64,000 bases of DNA from Rhodeus uyekii (Eukaryota; Chordata; Actinopteri; Cypriniformes; Acheilognathidae), in NCBI GenBank assembly GCA_037043235.1, contig JAWRVZ010000029.1:3068001-3132000 (forward strand), written 5' to 3'. A model generated the notes under the pieces. It searched no databases. It was not told where the DNA came from and saw only the letters and a program-made list of their open reading frames with translations. Both the position numbers and the translations under genes were made by a program. Of the stretch, positions 19,207-31,000 are shown one piece after another; the first letter of the stretch is position 1; the number at the start of each line of letters is the position of its first letter.

Positions 19207-20540
19207 TATTTAAATAAAATTCCTATGGGAAAAACTAATGAAAAACCTAGAAAGCGTGAGTTAGGGACTCCAAATTTGCAATGGTGAATGATCGAACTAT
19301 CCTCTATCAGTGTGCCAAATTTCATAATTTTCCCACAAACAGTTCTATGGGCTGTCATAGACTTCCATGACAGAAGAAGAAGAAGCAGAAGAATAATAAA
19401 AACGGGAACAAATACAATAGGTGCCTCGTACCTTCGTGCTTGGCCCCTAAATAAAGGAGAAGGAAAGTTGCGACTGACCAATCAGAACTAAGCATTTATA
19501 GAAAACTAGATTTAAATGCAGTTGTGAGAAATGCCATCCATTCGTTAGGCAAAAACTACCCATAGTGCAGAATGAGTTATGCACTGGGGTAAAAACTCAA
19601 AGTATGACCGATATTAATAGCAATGCTTGCCACAAGTAACAACAGTTTCAAAGCTAGTTGGGTTTTTATCATTAACACTAATCACTTTCACTAAGTAACG
19701 CCTTGGCACAACCAAACGGTTACAGGAAAGCCCTAAAGACTACAACCATTGTTGGGCCAGCAGAAAGAAGAGGAGGGAAGGTTTGGGCAGAGCGTTTGGT
19801 GTCCTGTTACCAGTAACCTGATCACTACTTGCAAATGAACGAAGGCACACAGAATTGTCAAGAACACAAAGTGGGACTAAGAAATGAAAAAACTGCCCTT
19901 TAAAATAAGGTGTATTTCTCAAATCAAATTAGATCTTTAAAACTCCCAACTCAAAACCTTTAAGTTTTGCTTGTCTTCTACTACCGTAGTATCATTTGTT
20001 CCCAGATCTTGTAACACATTTACCCAATAACATCATGTTCCAGTACAAAAGTACTTCATTACCGATACTGATCTCTCAGATTCACTTTTCAATGACGCAA
20101 CAATCCTCCTATATCTTGTTTCCTTTGCATCCTTAAGTCTTATGAATCTTCTGAAATCTAACTTGTTTTTCTATGCATCATGAAAGGGCCTACATAAATA
20201 AAAACATTAATATATTGCAATATTGATCCATAATGAATATGTTTTGTAATCAAATAAAAAAGAGAAATACATTTACATAAATCAACAAGTATTGATATCC
20301 TCATTAGGAACAAACCAGGCTGTTCTTCTATAATATATGGATATGCATCCCACAATCAATAGAAGTGCCAATGCATAAAACATACTACACTCATGAAGTA
20401 AACGCAAAGTAATGCAGAAAGATTTACAATGCAATGCAGAAAATAATTTTCTATTGCGTCTCTGCGCAGAATCAGATTCCCTGGTTTGCATGGAGACATT
20501 TGTATATTACTCGCAATGCATGTTATTTCGTCACATGATC
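19207..20540. repeat. rfx1 5' intron, widespread-fish-repeat fragment
   Basis: At about 19255-19460 there is a block with GTGCCAAATTTCATAA and GGTGCCTCGTACCTTCGTGC phrases that I associate with a dispersed fish repeat; its class is unclear. The rest (19461-20540) is AT-rich with no recognised gene. Confidence 0.4.
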
Positions 20541-20599
20541 ACACATGTTTTCACGTGCAATAATAATCAGTGATGTTAATATCAGCAGAGCGTCTGCTT

Positions 20600-21260
20600 T
20601 CTCCAGCAATAAGCGCGTGCTCGTCGGTGTAACTATGCCAACAGCGTTTAGAACACCTGGCTCCATAGCAACGCTACGCGCGCTCGTCTATCCAGCAATG
20701 TGTGCGGAGACTCGCGTATTATTGCAAACAACACCCGCCATTTTGTACAACCTATCTAGTACAACATCATCATAACAACGAGCAGCTTTAGGTGAGGCTG
20801 TTGATCGCGTCTATCGTTTGTGAGACGCTTCTCGATCGCCTCGCATAAATCCCCGCCACCCAAAAAATGATTACTGGACATCGATAGACGCAAAGAACAT
20901 CCTCATCCTCGCACCTGCTTCTGTGTGACTTAATATGAAATATAAAAAACGGAATCACCTCTTATTCCCAGAGACTTTTCCGGCGGTACTTTTGATTTAA
21001 TGTTTTTTTTTTTTCAATAAACCGGGTTGTTGTTGTTGTTGATTCTCGTTGCTGGGTTCTTGTCACCACGACTACCGTGGCTATGGCGCTTCGTCCTCAC
21101 CCAGGCAACTGTTGCTACCCACTCGTCGTGGTCCCGCCCCCTTTCTTCGCTCTGATTGGTTCACGCACAATAACTAGAACGCCGCGTGTTCCTATTTGCG
21201 GAACAGAGCGCCGGACAGCAGCTGTCAATCACACGCGCTTCACGTGCGTAAGCGCTGATC
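20600..21260 (-). promoter_or_regulatory. rfx1: rfx1 promoter and probable noncoding first exon
   Basis: An abrupt GC- and CpG-rich island stands in AT-rich DNA, upstream of the first coding exon and divergent from rln3. Visible sites are a GC box (CCCGCCCC, 21133-21140), an inverted CCAAT box (TGATTGG, 21153-21159), a CACGTG E-box near 21242, and two RFX X-box-like sites (21096-21109 and 20659-20672). At least one noncoding 5' exon is required because the coding exon begins at an acceptor; its donor could be at 20913 or 20960 (minus strand) but I cannot decide. Confidence 0.6.
21096..21109 (+). promoter_or_regulatory. X-box-like RFX binding site
   Basis: CTCACC-CA-GGCAAC fits the RFX consensus GTNRCC-N(0-3)-RGYAAC with one mismatch (first base). 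A second, weaker site at 20659-20672 reads GGCTCC-AT-AGCAAC with a perfect right half. Both lie in the rfx1 promoter island. Confidence 0.45.
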
Positions 21261-21310
21261 TGGGAGCAGTCGTGCTGTTTCGTTTGCATCACTGTTACAT
21301 TAGAAGCTGA

Positions 21311-22965
21311 TCTCAGTCTATGTTGTATGCGAGCTATTTATTATAAAATAGGACCTATAATAAATGTACAAAACTTTGATATGTAACATTTGTTTTATTA
21401 AACACACTTAAAACATGTGATGATAAAAAATACATTACCTATATATTTGAACTATTTATGTATCACATTAAATATTTATTTATAGATGTATTAAATGGAT
21501 TAATCTGCGACTAATGAAATAATTTTTATGTTGTATTTTTCCAATTTAAAGCATTTTATTGCATGTTATCAAAAAATAAGATAAAATATTTTTAACATCT
21601 CCCCTTTCATCTCTTAATTTCATGGACATTATACTACATAATTCTTCTCATAATTCTCAATAAATGCATTAAATAACATGAACTAACTATGAGCGATACA
21701 TTAGTTACAGTATTTATTTATGTTAGTTAAAAAAAATCCAGATTTTCATTGTTTGTTCATGTTAGTTCTCAGTGCATTAACTATTAAAATGCAACTTTTG
21801 ATTTTAATATTGAATTAGTAAATGTTGAAATCAACATGAACTGAAATGAATACATGCTGTAGACGTACAGTTATTAGTTCATGTTAGCTAGTGTAGTTAA
21901 CGATTGAAACATTATGGTAAAGTGTTACCATTATTTAATTACTTTAATAAAATCAAATTATTCAAGGTGTATTCAAGTAATGTTTTGTACTTATTGTACA
22001 AAATTGTACATATTTTGAATAGCTTAACAGATCTGGAAAAAATAAAAATGAGTGTCACTCATGAACATGATATGCCTGTAATTTTATGCTTCTAAGAATT
22101 AAAATAAAATTAATTTAATTAAAAAAAATTAAAATAATTATGCTATTAAATTGAATAAACCCATAAAATGGTGCATGGACACTATCCTCGCAGGCAACGT
22201 ATGTAAACGTCAAACATTACGGTTAATGTCTCTCGAAATGTCATGCTGTTGTCTGTTATCATTGTATTCATTAAAAATTCATTATTCTGTTGTCATTTTG
22301 GATATTGGCGACCTTTGTCCATGTGGCTGCAAAGATTGCTGTGCGCAATGGACTGTGTTATCACACTTTGAAAATGTCATGCTCGCTACATCTCTTTGTC
22401 TCTTAACCTTTCACCTCACAGTCATCACATCTTCTGAAAAAAGCAAAAATAAATTATGCATAGAAGTGCAAAGAAGGTAAAACAAGCATTCGGGTGAACT
22501 CGTGACACAGATTTCAGAGAGGGGTGTTGTTACTTTTCATGAGTGATCAGAATTGATCAATTTTCCCCTGGCGGAGGATAAAACAGGGGCACTTTTTTAG
22601 CAATCTTTTACCAATGCAATGTTTAACAATACACTTATCAATACTTCGACAACAGTCCCTGCTGTAACCATTTTACAGTACTATTGTACTAAGATGATTT
22701 CATAATAAAGCATTTCTGTAACAAAAAATAGAGCGACACCATGAGTTTATGAATGCACAAACTAATCAAACATGCATCTTGAATGCAACATAAGTCGTTC
22801 TGGATACGAGTGTCTGTCAAATGCATAAAAATATAAATAAAAAATGATCTGCAATGAGTTAAATGGAAAAACTGATATAGGCATCTTAAAGAGCAATTAC
22901 TGTTGCACAAAGTAAGTCGGTGTTACCCGATTAAATGTAATCTGAATTACATAATCAGATTCCAC
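21311..22965. repeat. rfx1-rln3 intergenic, AT-rich with teleost MITE remnants
   Basis: At about 21640-21930 there is a copy of a teleost repeat ending TTATGGTAAAGTGTTACC, related to the MITE at 25870-26108. No gene or exon is seen; a 109-codon plus frame at 22151-22480 has no recognisable family. Confidence 0.5.
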
Positions 22966-23729
22966 AATGAAGTGGAATACGGTTATGTCAACGGCTTTGG
23001 GGGTTGCAAAAAAGATAACCGATGATCGAGATAACCAACGGCCAATATGGAGATTTATTTGATGAAGCGATCTGCATACTATAAAAATGTACATACACTG
23101 TATATGTTTGCTAACAACAAAAGGCATATGTGCACCAACTAACAACAGAGATTTACCAGTATACAATAAAAAACACCTTCGATTCTCCATACAAACCTTT
23201 AATTATATTCTCCAACATTGCAAACACAATTTCGCTCACAGCGTAAACAGTCACAACATATTTGTGAGGTCATCACGCTGTACTAGATTGCATACTTTCT
23301 TGCGTTCTGCCTGTCTAATGTGCTCAATCAACAAATTCGGCTTCGTCCCGTCCTTTAACAACCGGGTTCTTCAATCCGCAGCAGCGCTGAGCAGAGTGCT
23401 TCAGATCAAAGTATGAGGCTAAGATAAACACACACACCTGCTTTTGTTCTGACTGTGAGAGAAGCGTCACTGACAAAGCGACGTGCAACGCAAACTCAGC
23501 GCATGCGCAGTGAGCTAGGTACGCTCATGAGTCATGAGATAACCATGTGAAGTGACGAATTTGTCCCTGTTTTGTGCTCGAGATATTAGGGTTCGGCAAC
23601 ATAAAGTAATCAACATTACCGAAAAGAAAATACTAAGACTAATAGGGAGTTTGGTGGTTCCACTTCAAAAATGTCGACATAATAGGATTGGCGAGTTAAC
23701 CGTGAATTCGAGATAAGTGAACTCCACTG
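22966..23729. mobile_element. Pogo/Tigger-like MITE, copy B of the inverted pair
   Basis: This is the reverse-orientation partner of 1042-1668. The right end reads CTCCACTG followed by TA (23730-23731). It keeps about 130 bp (around 23390-23520) missing from the other copy. Noncoding. Confidence 0.75.
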
Positions 23730-24440
23730 TACTTGTAATTAGATTATATTAATTTTAAAATGCTTAAAATCTGATTAAAATGACTTTTTTATGCATTGAG
23801 TGATTACATATTATAAACACATATTTTATTTATTTCCCTGCTTTAGATTTCTCTTTCCACTGGCATGCAGGTAATCAAATAAAATAGATATTTTCTTAGT
23901 ACCGTAAATTTGCTTTTACTGCTTTTTTTAAATTATTTATTTTTATTTGACACATTTATGATTGAATTATGTATTTCAGCTAATCATCACAAACCCCTGA
24001 TGCCCTTCATGTTGTAGAATGCACTTTATTTTCTTTCTCTTTGTATTTTCATATAATGATCTTATTCCGTGTATATGTGATACATGAGTTGGGTCTAAAG
24101 TAATCTCATCAAAAACAGTAGTAGACAGATTACATTACCTAAAAACTTTCCGTCATGAAATGTGTAATCAGTAACAGAAAATGTGTAAGTCAATTTTGCA
24201 CCCTGCAATAACTTGAAATGAGTCGCATTGCAAATATGATTCATTGATTTAAATGGAGGAAGAGTGACACGGTGCGCCCTTGCATCTAATATAATTACAC
24301 AATCACCTTTCCTGCTCTTGCTTTTGTTTCCAGAAAGGTCTCTGACTCTATCTTACAGGGTTATCTGTGACTTCTGCCTGCCTGCGGGGCGTAGGGGGGA
24401 CGGGGGGGTTGGTGGGTGTTGAGTATATGTGCTCCTCATC
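23730..24440. other. rln3 upstream region
   Basis: AT-rich to about 24300, then a G-rich tract (around 24383-24420) just before the rln3 TATA box. No gene seen. Confidence 0.5.
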
Positions 24441-24442
24441 TC

Positions 24443-24450
24443 TTTATAAG
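24443..24450 (+). promoter_or_regulatory. rln3: rln3 TATA box
   Basis: TTTATAAG lies 114 bp upstream of the rln3 start codon, placing transcription start near 24475. No intron is needed between it and the ATG. Confidence 0.6.
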
Positions 24451-24563
24451 CAGGAACAGGAATCCAGGAAAAATCATCAAACAGGCATCTGGTTCTGAAC
24501 CAAAGGGTGCCCAGCAGGAAACCAGCTTCTGAACATCAACTGTTGCTGTTATCCGCTCTCATC

Positions 24564-25465
24564 ATGATGTGGAAAACCACGGCGCTCGCAGTGTGTCTGC
24601 TGCTGGCTGGAGTAAAGGCAATGGACGGCCCTTCATATGGAGTCAAATTATGCGGCCGGGAGTTCATCCGCGCTGTCATCTTCACCTGTGGAGGCTCTCG
24701 ATGGAAACGCTCCTTAACAAACACAGGTTAGTAAACACCCATCGGAGCAAAACTTTTTATTGGTCAGTTTTTTTGAATGATGCTGAAAATTCAACTTCTA
24801 CTGGAATAAATGATATGTTAAAATGGATTAAAATTAGTTTTTTTAATAATACTTCACAGCATACAGCTTTTGATCATATAGGTGTCCAGTAGCTTAAATA
24901 GTAAAGTGTGGCGCTTGCAACACCAAGGTCATGGGTTCAATTCCCAGGGAAAGCAAGAACTGATTAGAATGTCAATGTGTTTCTTGAATGCAATGCAATG
25001 CATCTACCAAATGCAGAAATTAGCTTAGGATTTAATAAGAAAACTCAAAACAAATCATATATATATCCTTATATATTTGAGATTCGTCAAACTTCTGACT
25101 TGTGCATACAAGCACAACTTAAAGCACACTGATCCAAAACTATTGCATTAATCAAAATCTCTTCATGTCGCACAGATGAAATTCTGGGCTTATTGAACTC
25201 GTTTGACGGCGATGCTGCGGATGCCTCTGTGCTGTACGGTGCTGCAACATCCTCCCAGCATGCATCTGACTCAAATCTTCCGTCACTGGCTCAAGGTGAA
25301 CAGGAAGGCGGCGTGTTCAGCAGGCCTGCGCGCTCTCTCATTTCAGAGGAGGTGCTTGAAGCGTTGCGCACCGTTGACAGAAAGGGACGAGATGTAGTGG
25401 TGGGACTGTCCAACGCCTGCTGCAAGTGGGGCTGCAGCAAAGGAGAAATCAGCTCGCTTTGCTGA
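24564..25465 (+). CDS. rln3: Relaxin-3 prepropeptide
   Basis: Relaxin-3 is a secreted insulin/relaxin-family neuropeptide, ligand of RXFP3. Exon 1 24564-24726 and exon 2 25176-25465 (CAG|GTTAGT donor, CACAG acceptor, phase 1) give 150 aa. A signal peptide covers residues 1-19 or so. The B chain has YGVKLCGREFIRAVIFTCGG and ends RW before the dibasic KR at 48-49; the receptor-contact residues R, I, R, I, F and the terminal RW are all kept. The A chain (127-150) follows a KGR site and holds CCKWGCSKGEISSLC with the six-cysteine insulin pattern complete across both chains. The C peptide is poorly conserved, as usual. Two adjacent ATGs (24564, 24567) open the frame. Polyadenylation signals are at 25492 and 25706. 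The suffix a/b cannot be assigned from sequence. Confidence 0.95.
24727..25175 (+). other. rln3 intron with SINE
   Basis: A 449-nt phase-1 intron, at the conserved C-peptide position of relaxin-family genes. It contains a plus-strand tRNA-derived SINE at about 24884-25015. Confidence 0.85.
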
Positions 25466-25705
25466 GAACAACCTTCTCACTGGCATGAGTGAATAAAAGA
25501 GAGTATGTGTGTGCGCCTCTCCACCCCTTCCTCTGTTGAATGTTTCTGTCTCTGTTCATTGTGCTTGAAAACCCTAAATTGTTTGTTTGCATTGATCTCC
25601 CATGTTGCAGTTCATCTTATACAGTAGATGTAGTAATGTATACTTTTTCAATTCTATTCTGTATGTTCACTTTTTAACCTTTGTCCAGGATGTATTTCAA
25701 TCTTG

Positions 25706-25711
25706 AATAAA
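25706..25711 (+). terminator. rln3: rln3 polyadenylation signal
   Basis: AATAAA 241 bp after the stop codon; an earlier AATAAA lies at 25492-25497, only 27 bp after the stop. Either could be used. Confidence 0.6.
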
Positions 25712-25869
25712 GATGATTATTTGCATTAATTGTTAATGAGTCGGTTTGTGCTGAAGTCTGAACAAATGTACAGCGCGTTCACACTGGAAGCTTTTAGTTC
25801 TTTAAAATTGGAAACGTGTTTAAAGATCTGAATAAATGTTAAATATACAATGAAGAACGGATTGTGGTA

Positions 25870-26108
25870 ATGCTTCACAATTAGTTAACTACTCAACATG
25901 GACTAAGAATGAACTAATCTTAACTTTATTCGTCTCAGCTAATGTTGATTTCATTAGTTAATGCACTGTGAAATAACATAGAAAAGGATTTTTTTTTTGC
26001 TTTAACTTAAATCAATAAACATCAATGAATACTGTTCTAAGTGTATTTCTCATTGTTAGTTTATGCATTAACGTTAATAAATGAAACCTTTTTGTAAAGT
26101 GTTACCCA
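25870..26108. mobile_element. Teleost MITE with GGTAA...TTACC ends
   Basis: The left end GGTAATGCTTCACAAT and right end TTGTAAAGTGTTACC are inverted. The interior is a low-complexity ATTAGTTAATGCA-type sequence with no coding capacity. A relative lies at about 21640-21930. Confidence 0.6.
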
Positions 26109-26813
26109 GATTTAATATGTTAATTGACGCAGAGGATAGTCTTTTGAGCATTTTCAAATTATGTTGGATGATGTGCATGATTAGGATGAATTGCATTGGT
26201 GTTTATAATGCCAAGGTCATGGGTTTGACCCCCAGGGGAAGCAAGAACTTGTAAAATCCCTTAAATTGGAAAAAATACAACATAGAAGTTTTTCCATAAT
26301 TGTAGGTTTCTGGAGCCCACTGAGTATCTTTATATGCAAGTTAGACTGCAATATAGACATTCAATAGAGGAAGTTACAATTCAATTTAAGAATGGACAGT
26401 TTACAGGAATATGAGGAGGAGGAGGAGGAGCGGGGAATCATTGCTAATCATGAATTGACCAGTCAAATTCAGAATAATAAGTACATTGTATCAGAGATCC
26501 CACCTTAAAAAGTTATATCTGCATCTCAATGTTAAAAATTATTTTAAGTGGTGGAATCTGACCCAGTGTAATTAGGTGGATCCATTCTTAATCATTGATA
26601 TTTTGATTTGAATAATAATAAGTTACCATGTGAAGCAAGTTTTTAGGTCATCTGATAAACAGTGTGATATACAGTGCGAGTTCAGATTTGATATTTTATG
26701 CAGTATGAGTATTCAGTTAGCGAAAAGTGGTAGCTGCTTGTGTAGTTTACGTGAGATTACTCAGAAACTAGTCAGGTAGTTTCCCCCTTTCGCTTAAATT
26801 GATGTTACTGAAG
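26109..26813. repeat. rln3-il27ra intergenic
   Basis: It contains a truncated SINE near 26205-26255 and a short GAG repeat near 26413-26430. Otherwise AT-rich with no gene. Confidence 0.55.
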
Positions 26814-26980
26814 GAACGTGCTGAAAAAGATTCTCCTCTCTCTGATTGGTCGAAGAAACGTGCTGGTAAAGATTCTCCTCGCTCTGATTGGTCGAAGGGA
26901 CGTGCTGGTAAAGATTCTCCTCGCTCTGATTTGTCGAAGGAACGTGCTGGTAAAGATTTTCCTCGCTCTGATTGGTCAAC
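26814..26980 (+). promoter_or_regulatory. il27ra: Four 42-bp tandem repeats with inverted CCAAT boxes, il27ra promoter
   Basis: Units start at 26814, 26856, 26898 and 26940, each reading roughly GAACGTGCTGGTAAAGATTC then TCCTCGCTCTGATTGGTCGA. Units 1, 2 and 4 carry ATTGG (inverted CCAAT, NF-Y type); unit 3 has ATTTG. The array ends about 370 bp before the start codon and 140 bp before a TATAAA at 27122-27127, so it sits in the proximal promoter. Binding is inferred. Confidence 0.8.
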
Positions 26981-27121
26981 ACGCATTGCGTAGCCGTGTG
27001 GGCGGAGCTTAATTCAGGCGTGGACTGTTTGCGTGTTTACATGTGAAGCTCGCGCTGACATGTGAAAGAAGTTCAGTAGTTCAGTTCAGTGACTGCAACT
27101 ACATCGACGGGAAACTCTAGC

Positions 27122-27127
27122 TATAAA
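27122..27127 (+). promoter_or_regulatory. il27ra: Possible il27ra TATA box
   Basis: TATAAA 223 bp upstream of the start codon, downstream of the CCAAT repeat array. Spacing is compatible with initiation near 27150; not proven. Confidence 0.4.
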
Positions 27128-27349
27128 GAACATAAGGAAACAACATCACGGGAAATAGAAAATGCTCGTTCCGGGATGTAGAGAGTGACGCTGGGAAGGG
27201 ATTAAGCGGTTATTGAGTGGACGCACATGTGCTCGTGCTGGTCAACGATGTGACGCCGGAGCGAAACAAAAGCGTGTCTGGACTTTCCGTGAACGTGCAG
27301 TTAATCGGTTTGCGGGACGTTGCGTCATTCCGGAGTTTTTGCGTCAGCG

Positions 27350-28001
27350 ATGGCATGGCGGGATGTAAAACTGCAGTTTCTTACTTTACTTTACATGTGG
27401 ATGTGCCCTCAAGGTGAGCAAAACTGTTTTGTCATTTCGTCATAAACTCTGGGAAGCTTTTTCGGGGAATAAGTGTGTGCATGTGTGTGTATACGCACAC
27501 ACACGCACACACACACGTACACATGCATATACACATACATACATACACGCATACATATAAGTAAATACATATTTTATAAATGTATACAAATGCAATTTTT
27601 TAGGTACAAATGCTCTTTACTTTTTTTAACTCATGTTAATTTGCTGAATGGCGTACTGGTCTGCATCTTTGCCCAAACTTGTTCTTGTTGCCATTCTTTG
27701 TCTTTTTATATTTATTCAGGCTCATTTGAAGTGAATGTAAACTGCTGGTGGAATCAAGCTCTTCCTGTGGACCACAATGTGTCCGTTGTGTGTCACACAA
27801 CTGCACGGGGAAAAGCAAACAATTGTGACCTGTGCCAGCTTTTCGTTATCCTGTCCGGGCACAGGCGTCTGTTAGCCAACGTATGTGCCAGCACCACAGA
27901 AACCTTCAACTTCTCTATCGCAACAAAACATACAGAGCATATTCGCTGCATGTGCTCTGGAAATACTGCTGACACCTGCACTGTTACTGTAAGAGGAGGC
28001 T
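27350..28001 (+). CDS. il27ra: il27ra exons 1-2: signal peptide and Ig-like domain
   Basis: The ATG at 27350 has a good Kozak context (GCG ATG G) and opens a frame with a hydrophobic core (LQFLTLLYMWMC) ending at CAAG|GTGAGC. A different frame starting at 27355 meets a stop soon after the donor and does not splice in frame. Exon 2 is one 282-nt phase-1 exon encoding about 94 residues with many cysteines, beginning GSFEVNVNCWWNQ and ending CTVTVRGG, the single-exon pattern of the N-terminal Ig-like domain in gp130, IL12RB2 and CSF3R. Intron 1 opens with a CA-rich microsatellite (27474-27550). Confidence 0.8.
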
Positions 28002-31000
28002 GTGAGTACCACAACATTGATCATTAATCTATAATGACCTTTGGGAGTGTTCTGGGTTTCATAAGTTTAAAGTGTCTGGAATATTCTAAGAGAAATATAT
28101 CTTGCATTTTCAAACTTAGTCAAGAAGGGGAAATGTGCGAATCACTGGTCTGTAGATTTCCCCACATAACTTCCTGTTTTTTCAGTCTAGAGAGTAAAGA
28201 TGCCCTCGCAGCTCTTTGTGTTGGCTATTATGGTTTTTGTTTTACTTCCCTTTCATTTTTATTTGTTTGTTTGGCTTTCTTTAAGAATAGTTTTTCACCC
28301 TTTACAGATCCACCCTCTTCCCCGTCCCGCCCTGATTGTGCTATTGAAGACTTGGACGAAGATATTTACTGTTCTTGGACTAAATCCAACGAGACAATGC
28401 TTCCAACCATTTACACTCTTCACTGGCGAGATTGTGATGGGTGGGACTGGGTTTACTTACTAATAAGTTGTAAAAACTTGAGCGTTTTTAAGCAGAACTT
28501 AAATGTCGAATGACTAATGATTCAAATGAAATATCTACTTTAACTTCAAAGATAAAAGATTAACTTTAAACGTTTTGTGTTTATATTCAGGAATGTTAAC
28601 TCGAGGGCGAGTAATGAAGACTATGCGGTCATAAACCGGGATGAGTATATGAAAAGCACCAACATTACAGCATGGGTCACTGCCAAAAACGTGCTGGGAT
28701 CTGCACGATCTCAAGAGTCTGTCTTCAACACAGGCCATATCAGTAAGTTATGTTTACTCTGGTGTAAACCATCACTCGTTTTCTCTTGAACCACATGCAA
28801 TTTATTGGCCGTATTTTAAGCACTGTAAAGAAGCCAGTACTGTAATTTCTGGACTATTAAGTGCACCCGAATATAAGCCGCACACACCGAATTTTACAAA
28901 AATATTATTTTTAAGATAAATAAGCCGCAGGTGCCTACCAGTACATTGAAACAAATTAACTTTACACACGCTTTACCGAAACACGGCTTGTCATGAGGTT
29001 TATTTTAGGCTTCAAACATTTAAATACTCATAAGTCCTGGCAAAACAATACATTTATAGTTTGAAAAATACACACTGATGTTTATAAAAGATGAAATGGC
29101 AATCCGTTCAATTATAAATTGACGAGATGTTTTATTTATATCAGATACACATTGCATAGGTAACTGTAAAGTTCACTCTGTTCTCCTACTTCACCGGACA
29201 CCGGACAGTGACTGAATTTACGTGTTGTAAATCCGACTGATCAGATTCTCTGAATTGCAGCGCAAACTAACTTGGTTTGTTCAGATGACATGATCATTCA
29301 CTTCTACATATTTGAGAATCGGAATCAACAAGTTGGGGAATATTTTGAATAAAAAGAAAAAACTAAATAATTGAGATACATCTGTCATACAGCGTTTTTT
29401 GTGGCTGCGGTGTGTCATGTGACAAGAATGATGAGTCACCATGGAAACAATAAGGGGTAACGTTCTGATATAGGAAAGTTTGGGGGTGCAAAATGTTTAC
29501 CGTATTTTCCCGCATATATCCCGCGGGTTATACCAGATTTTACAAACCCCGCAGGGGGGGGTGCGGGATATATAAGGGTGCGGACTATGTCACCATTTTT
29601 TTTACACGTAATAATATTTCAATATAAAAAAAATTGCGGTATTTTCTTTCTGTTTTTCTTTCTTGCACGGGTTGTCTGGCCTCTGTACTGTTAGTCTTAC
29701 AGCTGGCTCTGATAGGCTGTCTGACCTGTCAATCATGCAAGACGACGTGATTGGCTGTGCTGCCATGATAGCGTACTCTTCTCATCTGATCAACACGCTT
29801 TCAGGGGGACGAGCACAGCGCAGAGAGGGAGAGGGAGAGACTGCTCTTTCATTTTCTTCTGATTTTGACTTGTTTGTTTTCTTATTGTTTGAATTTCGCG
29901 CACAAGCACTGTGTACCGAGCCTGAACAGTTATGGATAATTGACATCATGCGAGCAACATTCGAAATTCGAATCGTGAACTTGCACAAAAATATTAATCA
30001 TGGGTGCGGGATATCTGAGGGTGCGGATTATACCAACAATTTTTTACACAAACCCCCAAAACCCGCGGGATATATGAGGGTGCGGATTATCTGCGTCTGC
30101 GGATTCTTCCTAGGGGGGCGTAACAGAAAATAACTGAGAAGCACTACTCTAATGAAAACTTCATGCTGCCAAAAAACTGAGCACGGCACAGAATGTTTTG
30201 TTTTTTTTAGTAAAAAAAAATTGAAAGCGGGAAAAATCCATATATTAGCCGCATCATTGTTTAAGCCGAGGGAAAAAAGCGTGGGAAATAAAGATGCTGC
30301 TTATAGTCTGTAAATTACGGTATACACACAATTCTGACGTTTATTACTATTAATAAATGTTAAAAAAGAGCCCATCACCTCAAAGTCTCTCTAGTATTCT
30401 TCAAAAAGTCTCAGAAATGCAGCTTTGACTTTAAAAGTTTTTTTTAAGTTGAATAATAATTCATAATATTACTGTGCTGGTTTTACTGTAGTTCTGATCA
30501 AGTTGGCTACATTTAAGTTAATCTGGATACATTTAAAAAATGCCATTTGAACAAACATTGACTAAAAGCTTATTGTACATGTGTAAATTCGAATAAAAGC
30601 TTACTGAGATGATACCGAGGGCGCAGACGTAATACAGTTCTCAGGCTATTCTTCTGACACGATCACTTTATTAGCAATATCTCTGACCCTATCATAAAAA
30701 TGGTGAAATTTCAAATTTATCCTCTTGAGAGTTTCTTCAAAAAACGGTTTTATCAGGACACAAAAACACATTGTCTCAGTGTGGCTGATTATAAGAGACT
30801 TGTTTCAAAAATCTTACCAAGCCCAAGCTTTTGGATGGTGTTGTAGTTTCGTCATTTAGAGAAGTAACTACTTTAAATTCTTAGTTGTAGCTTTAAATCT
30901 TGTCTCTGTTTGCTTGTGTTATTTTAGTTCGTCCATACCCCCCCTACAATATTACCCACAGCTTCCTGCCGCTGGTGATCTACTGGTACATGGACTGTGT

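Noticed and set aside
20760..20800. A divergent plus-strand noncoding transcript from the rfx1 island with a TTTAG|GTGAGG donor
   Set aside because: A single donor-like match is not enough; no downstream partner exon was identifiable.
17957..26980. A common origin for the two 42-bp arrays (17957-18539 and 26814-26980)
   Set aside because: Only unit length coincides; the unit sequences are unrelated.
26768..27012. Four short open frames with repeated peptides near the il27ra promoter
   Set aside because: They arise from the 42-bp promoter repeat and have no start context or domain.
27217..27417. Alternative first frame for il27ra including a MAGCKTAV start
   Set aside because: It ends in a stop at the donor and does not join exon 2; the frame from 27350 gives a hydrophobic signal peptide and correct phase.
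29663..30133. A 156-codon plus frame
   Set aside because: It lies within the nested CCCGCA-family repeat and shares sequence with other noncoding copies.
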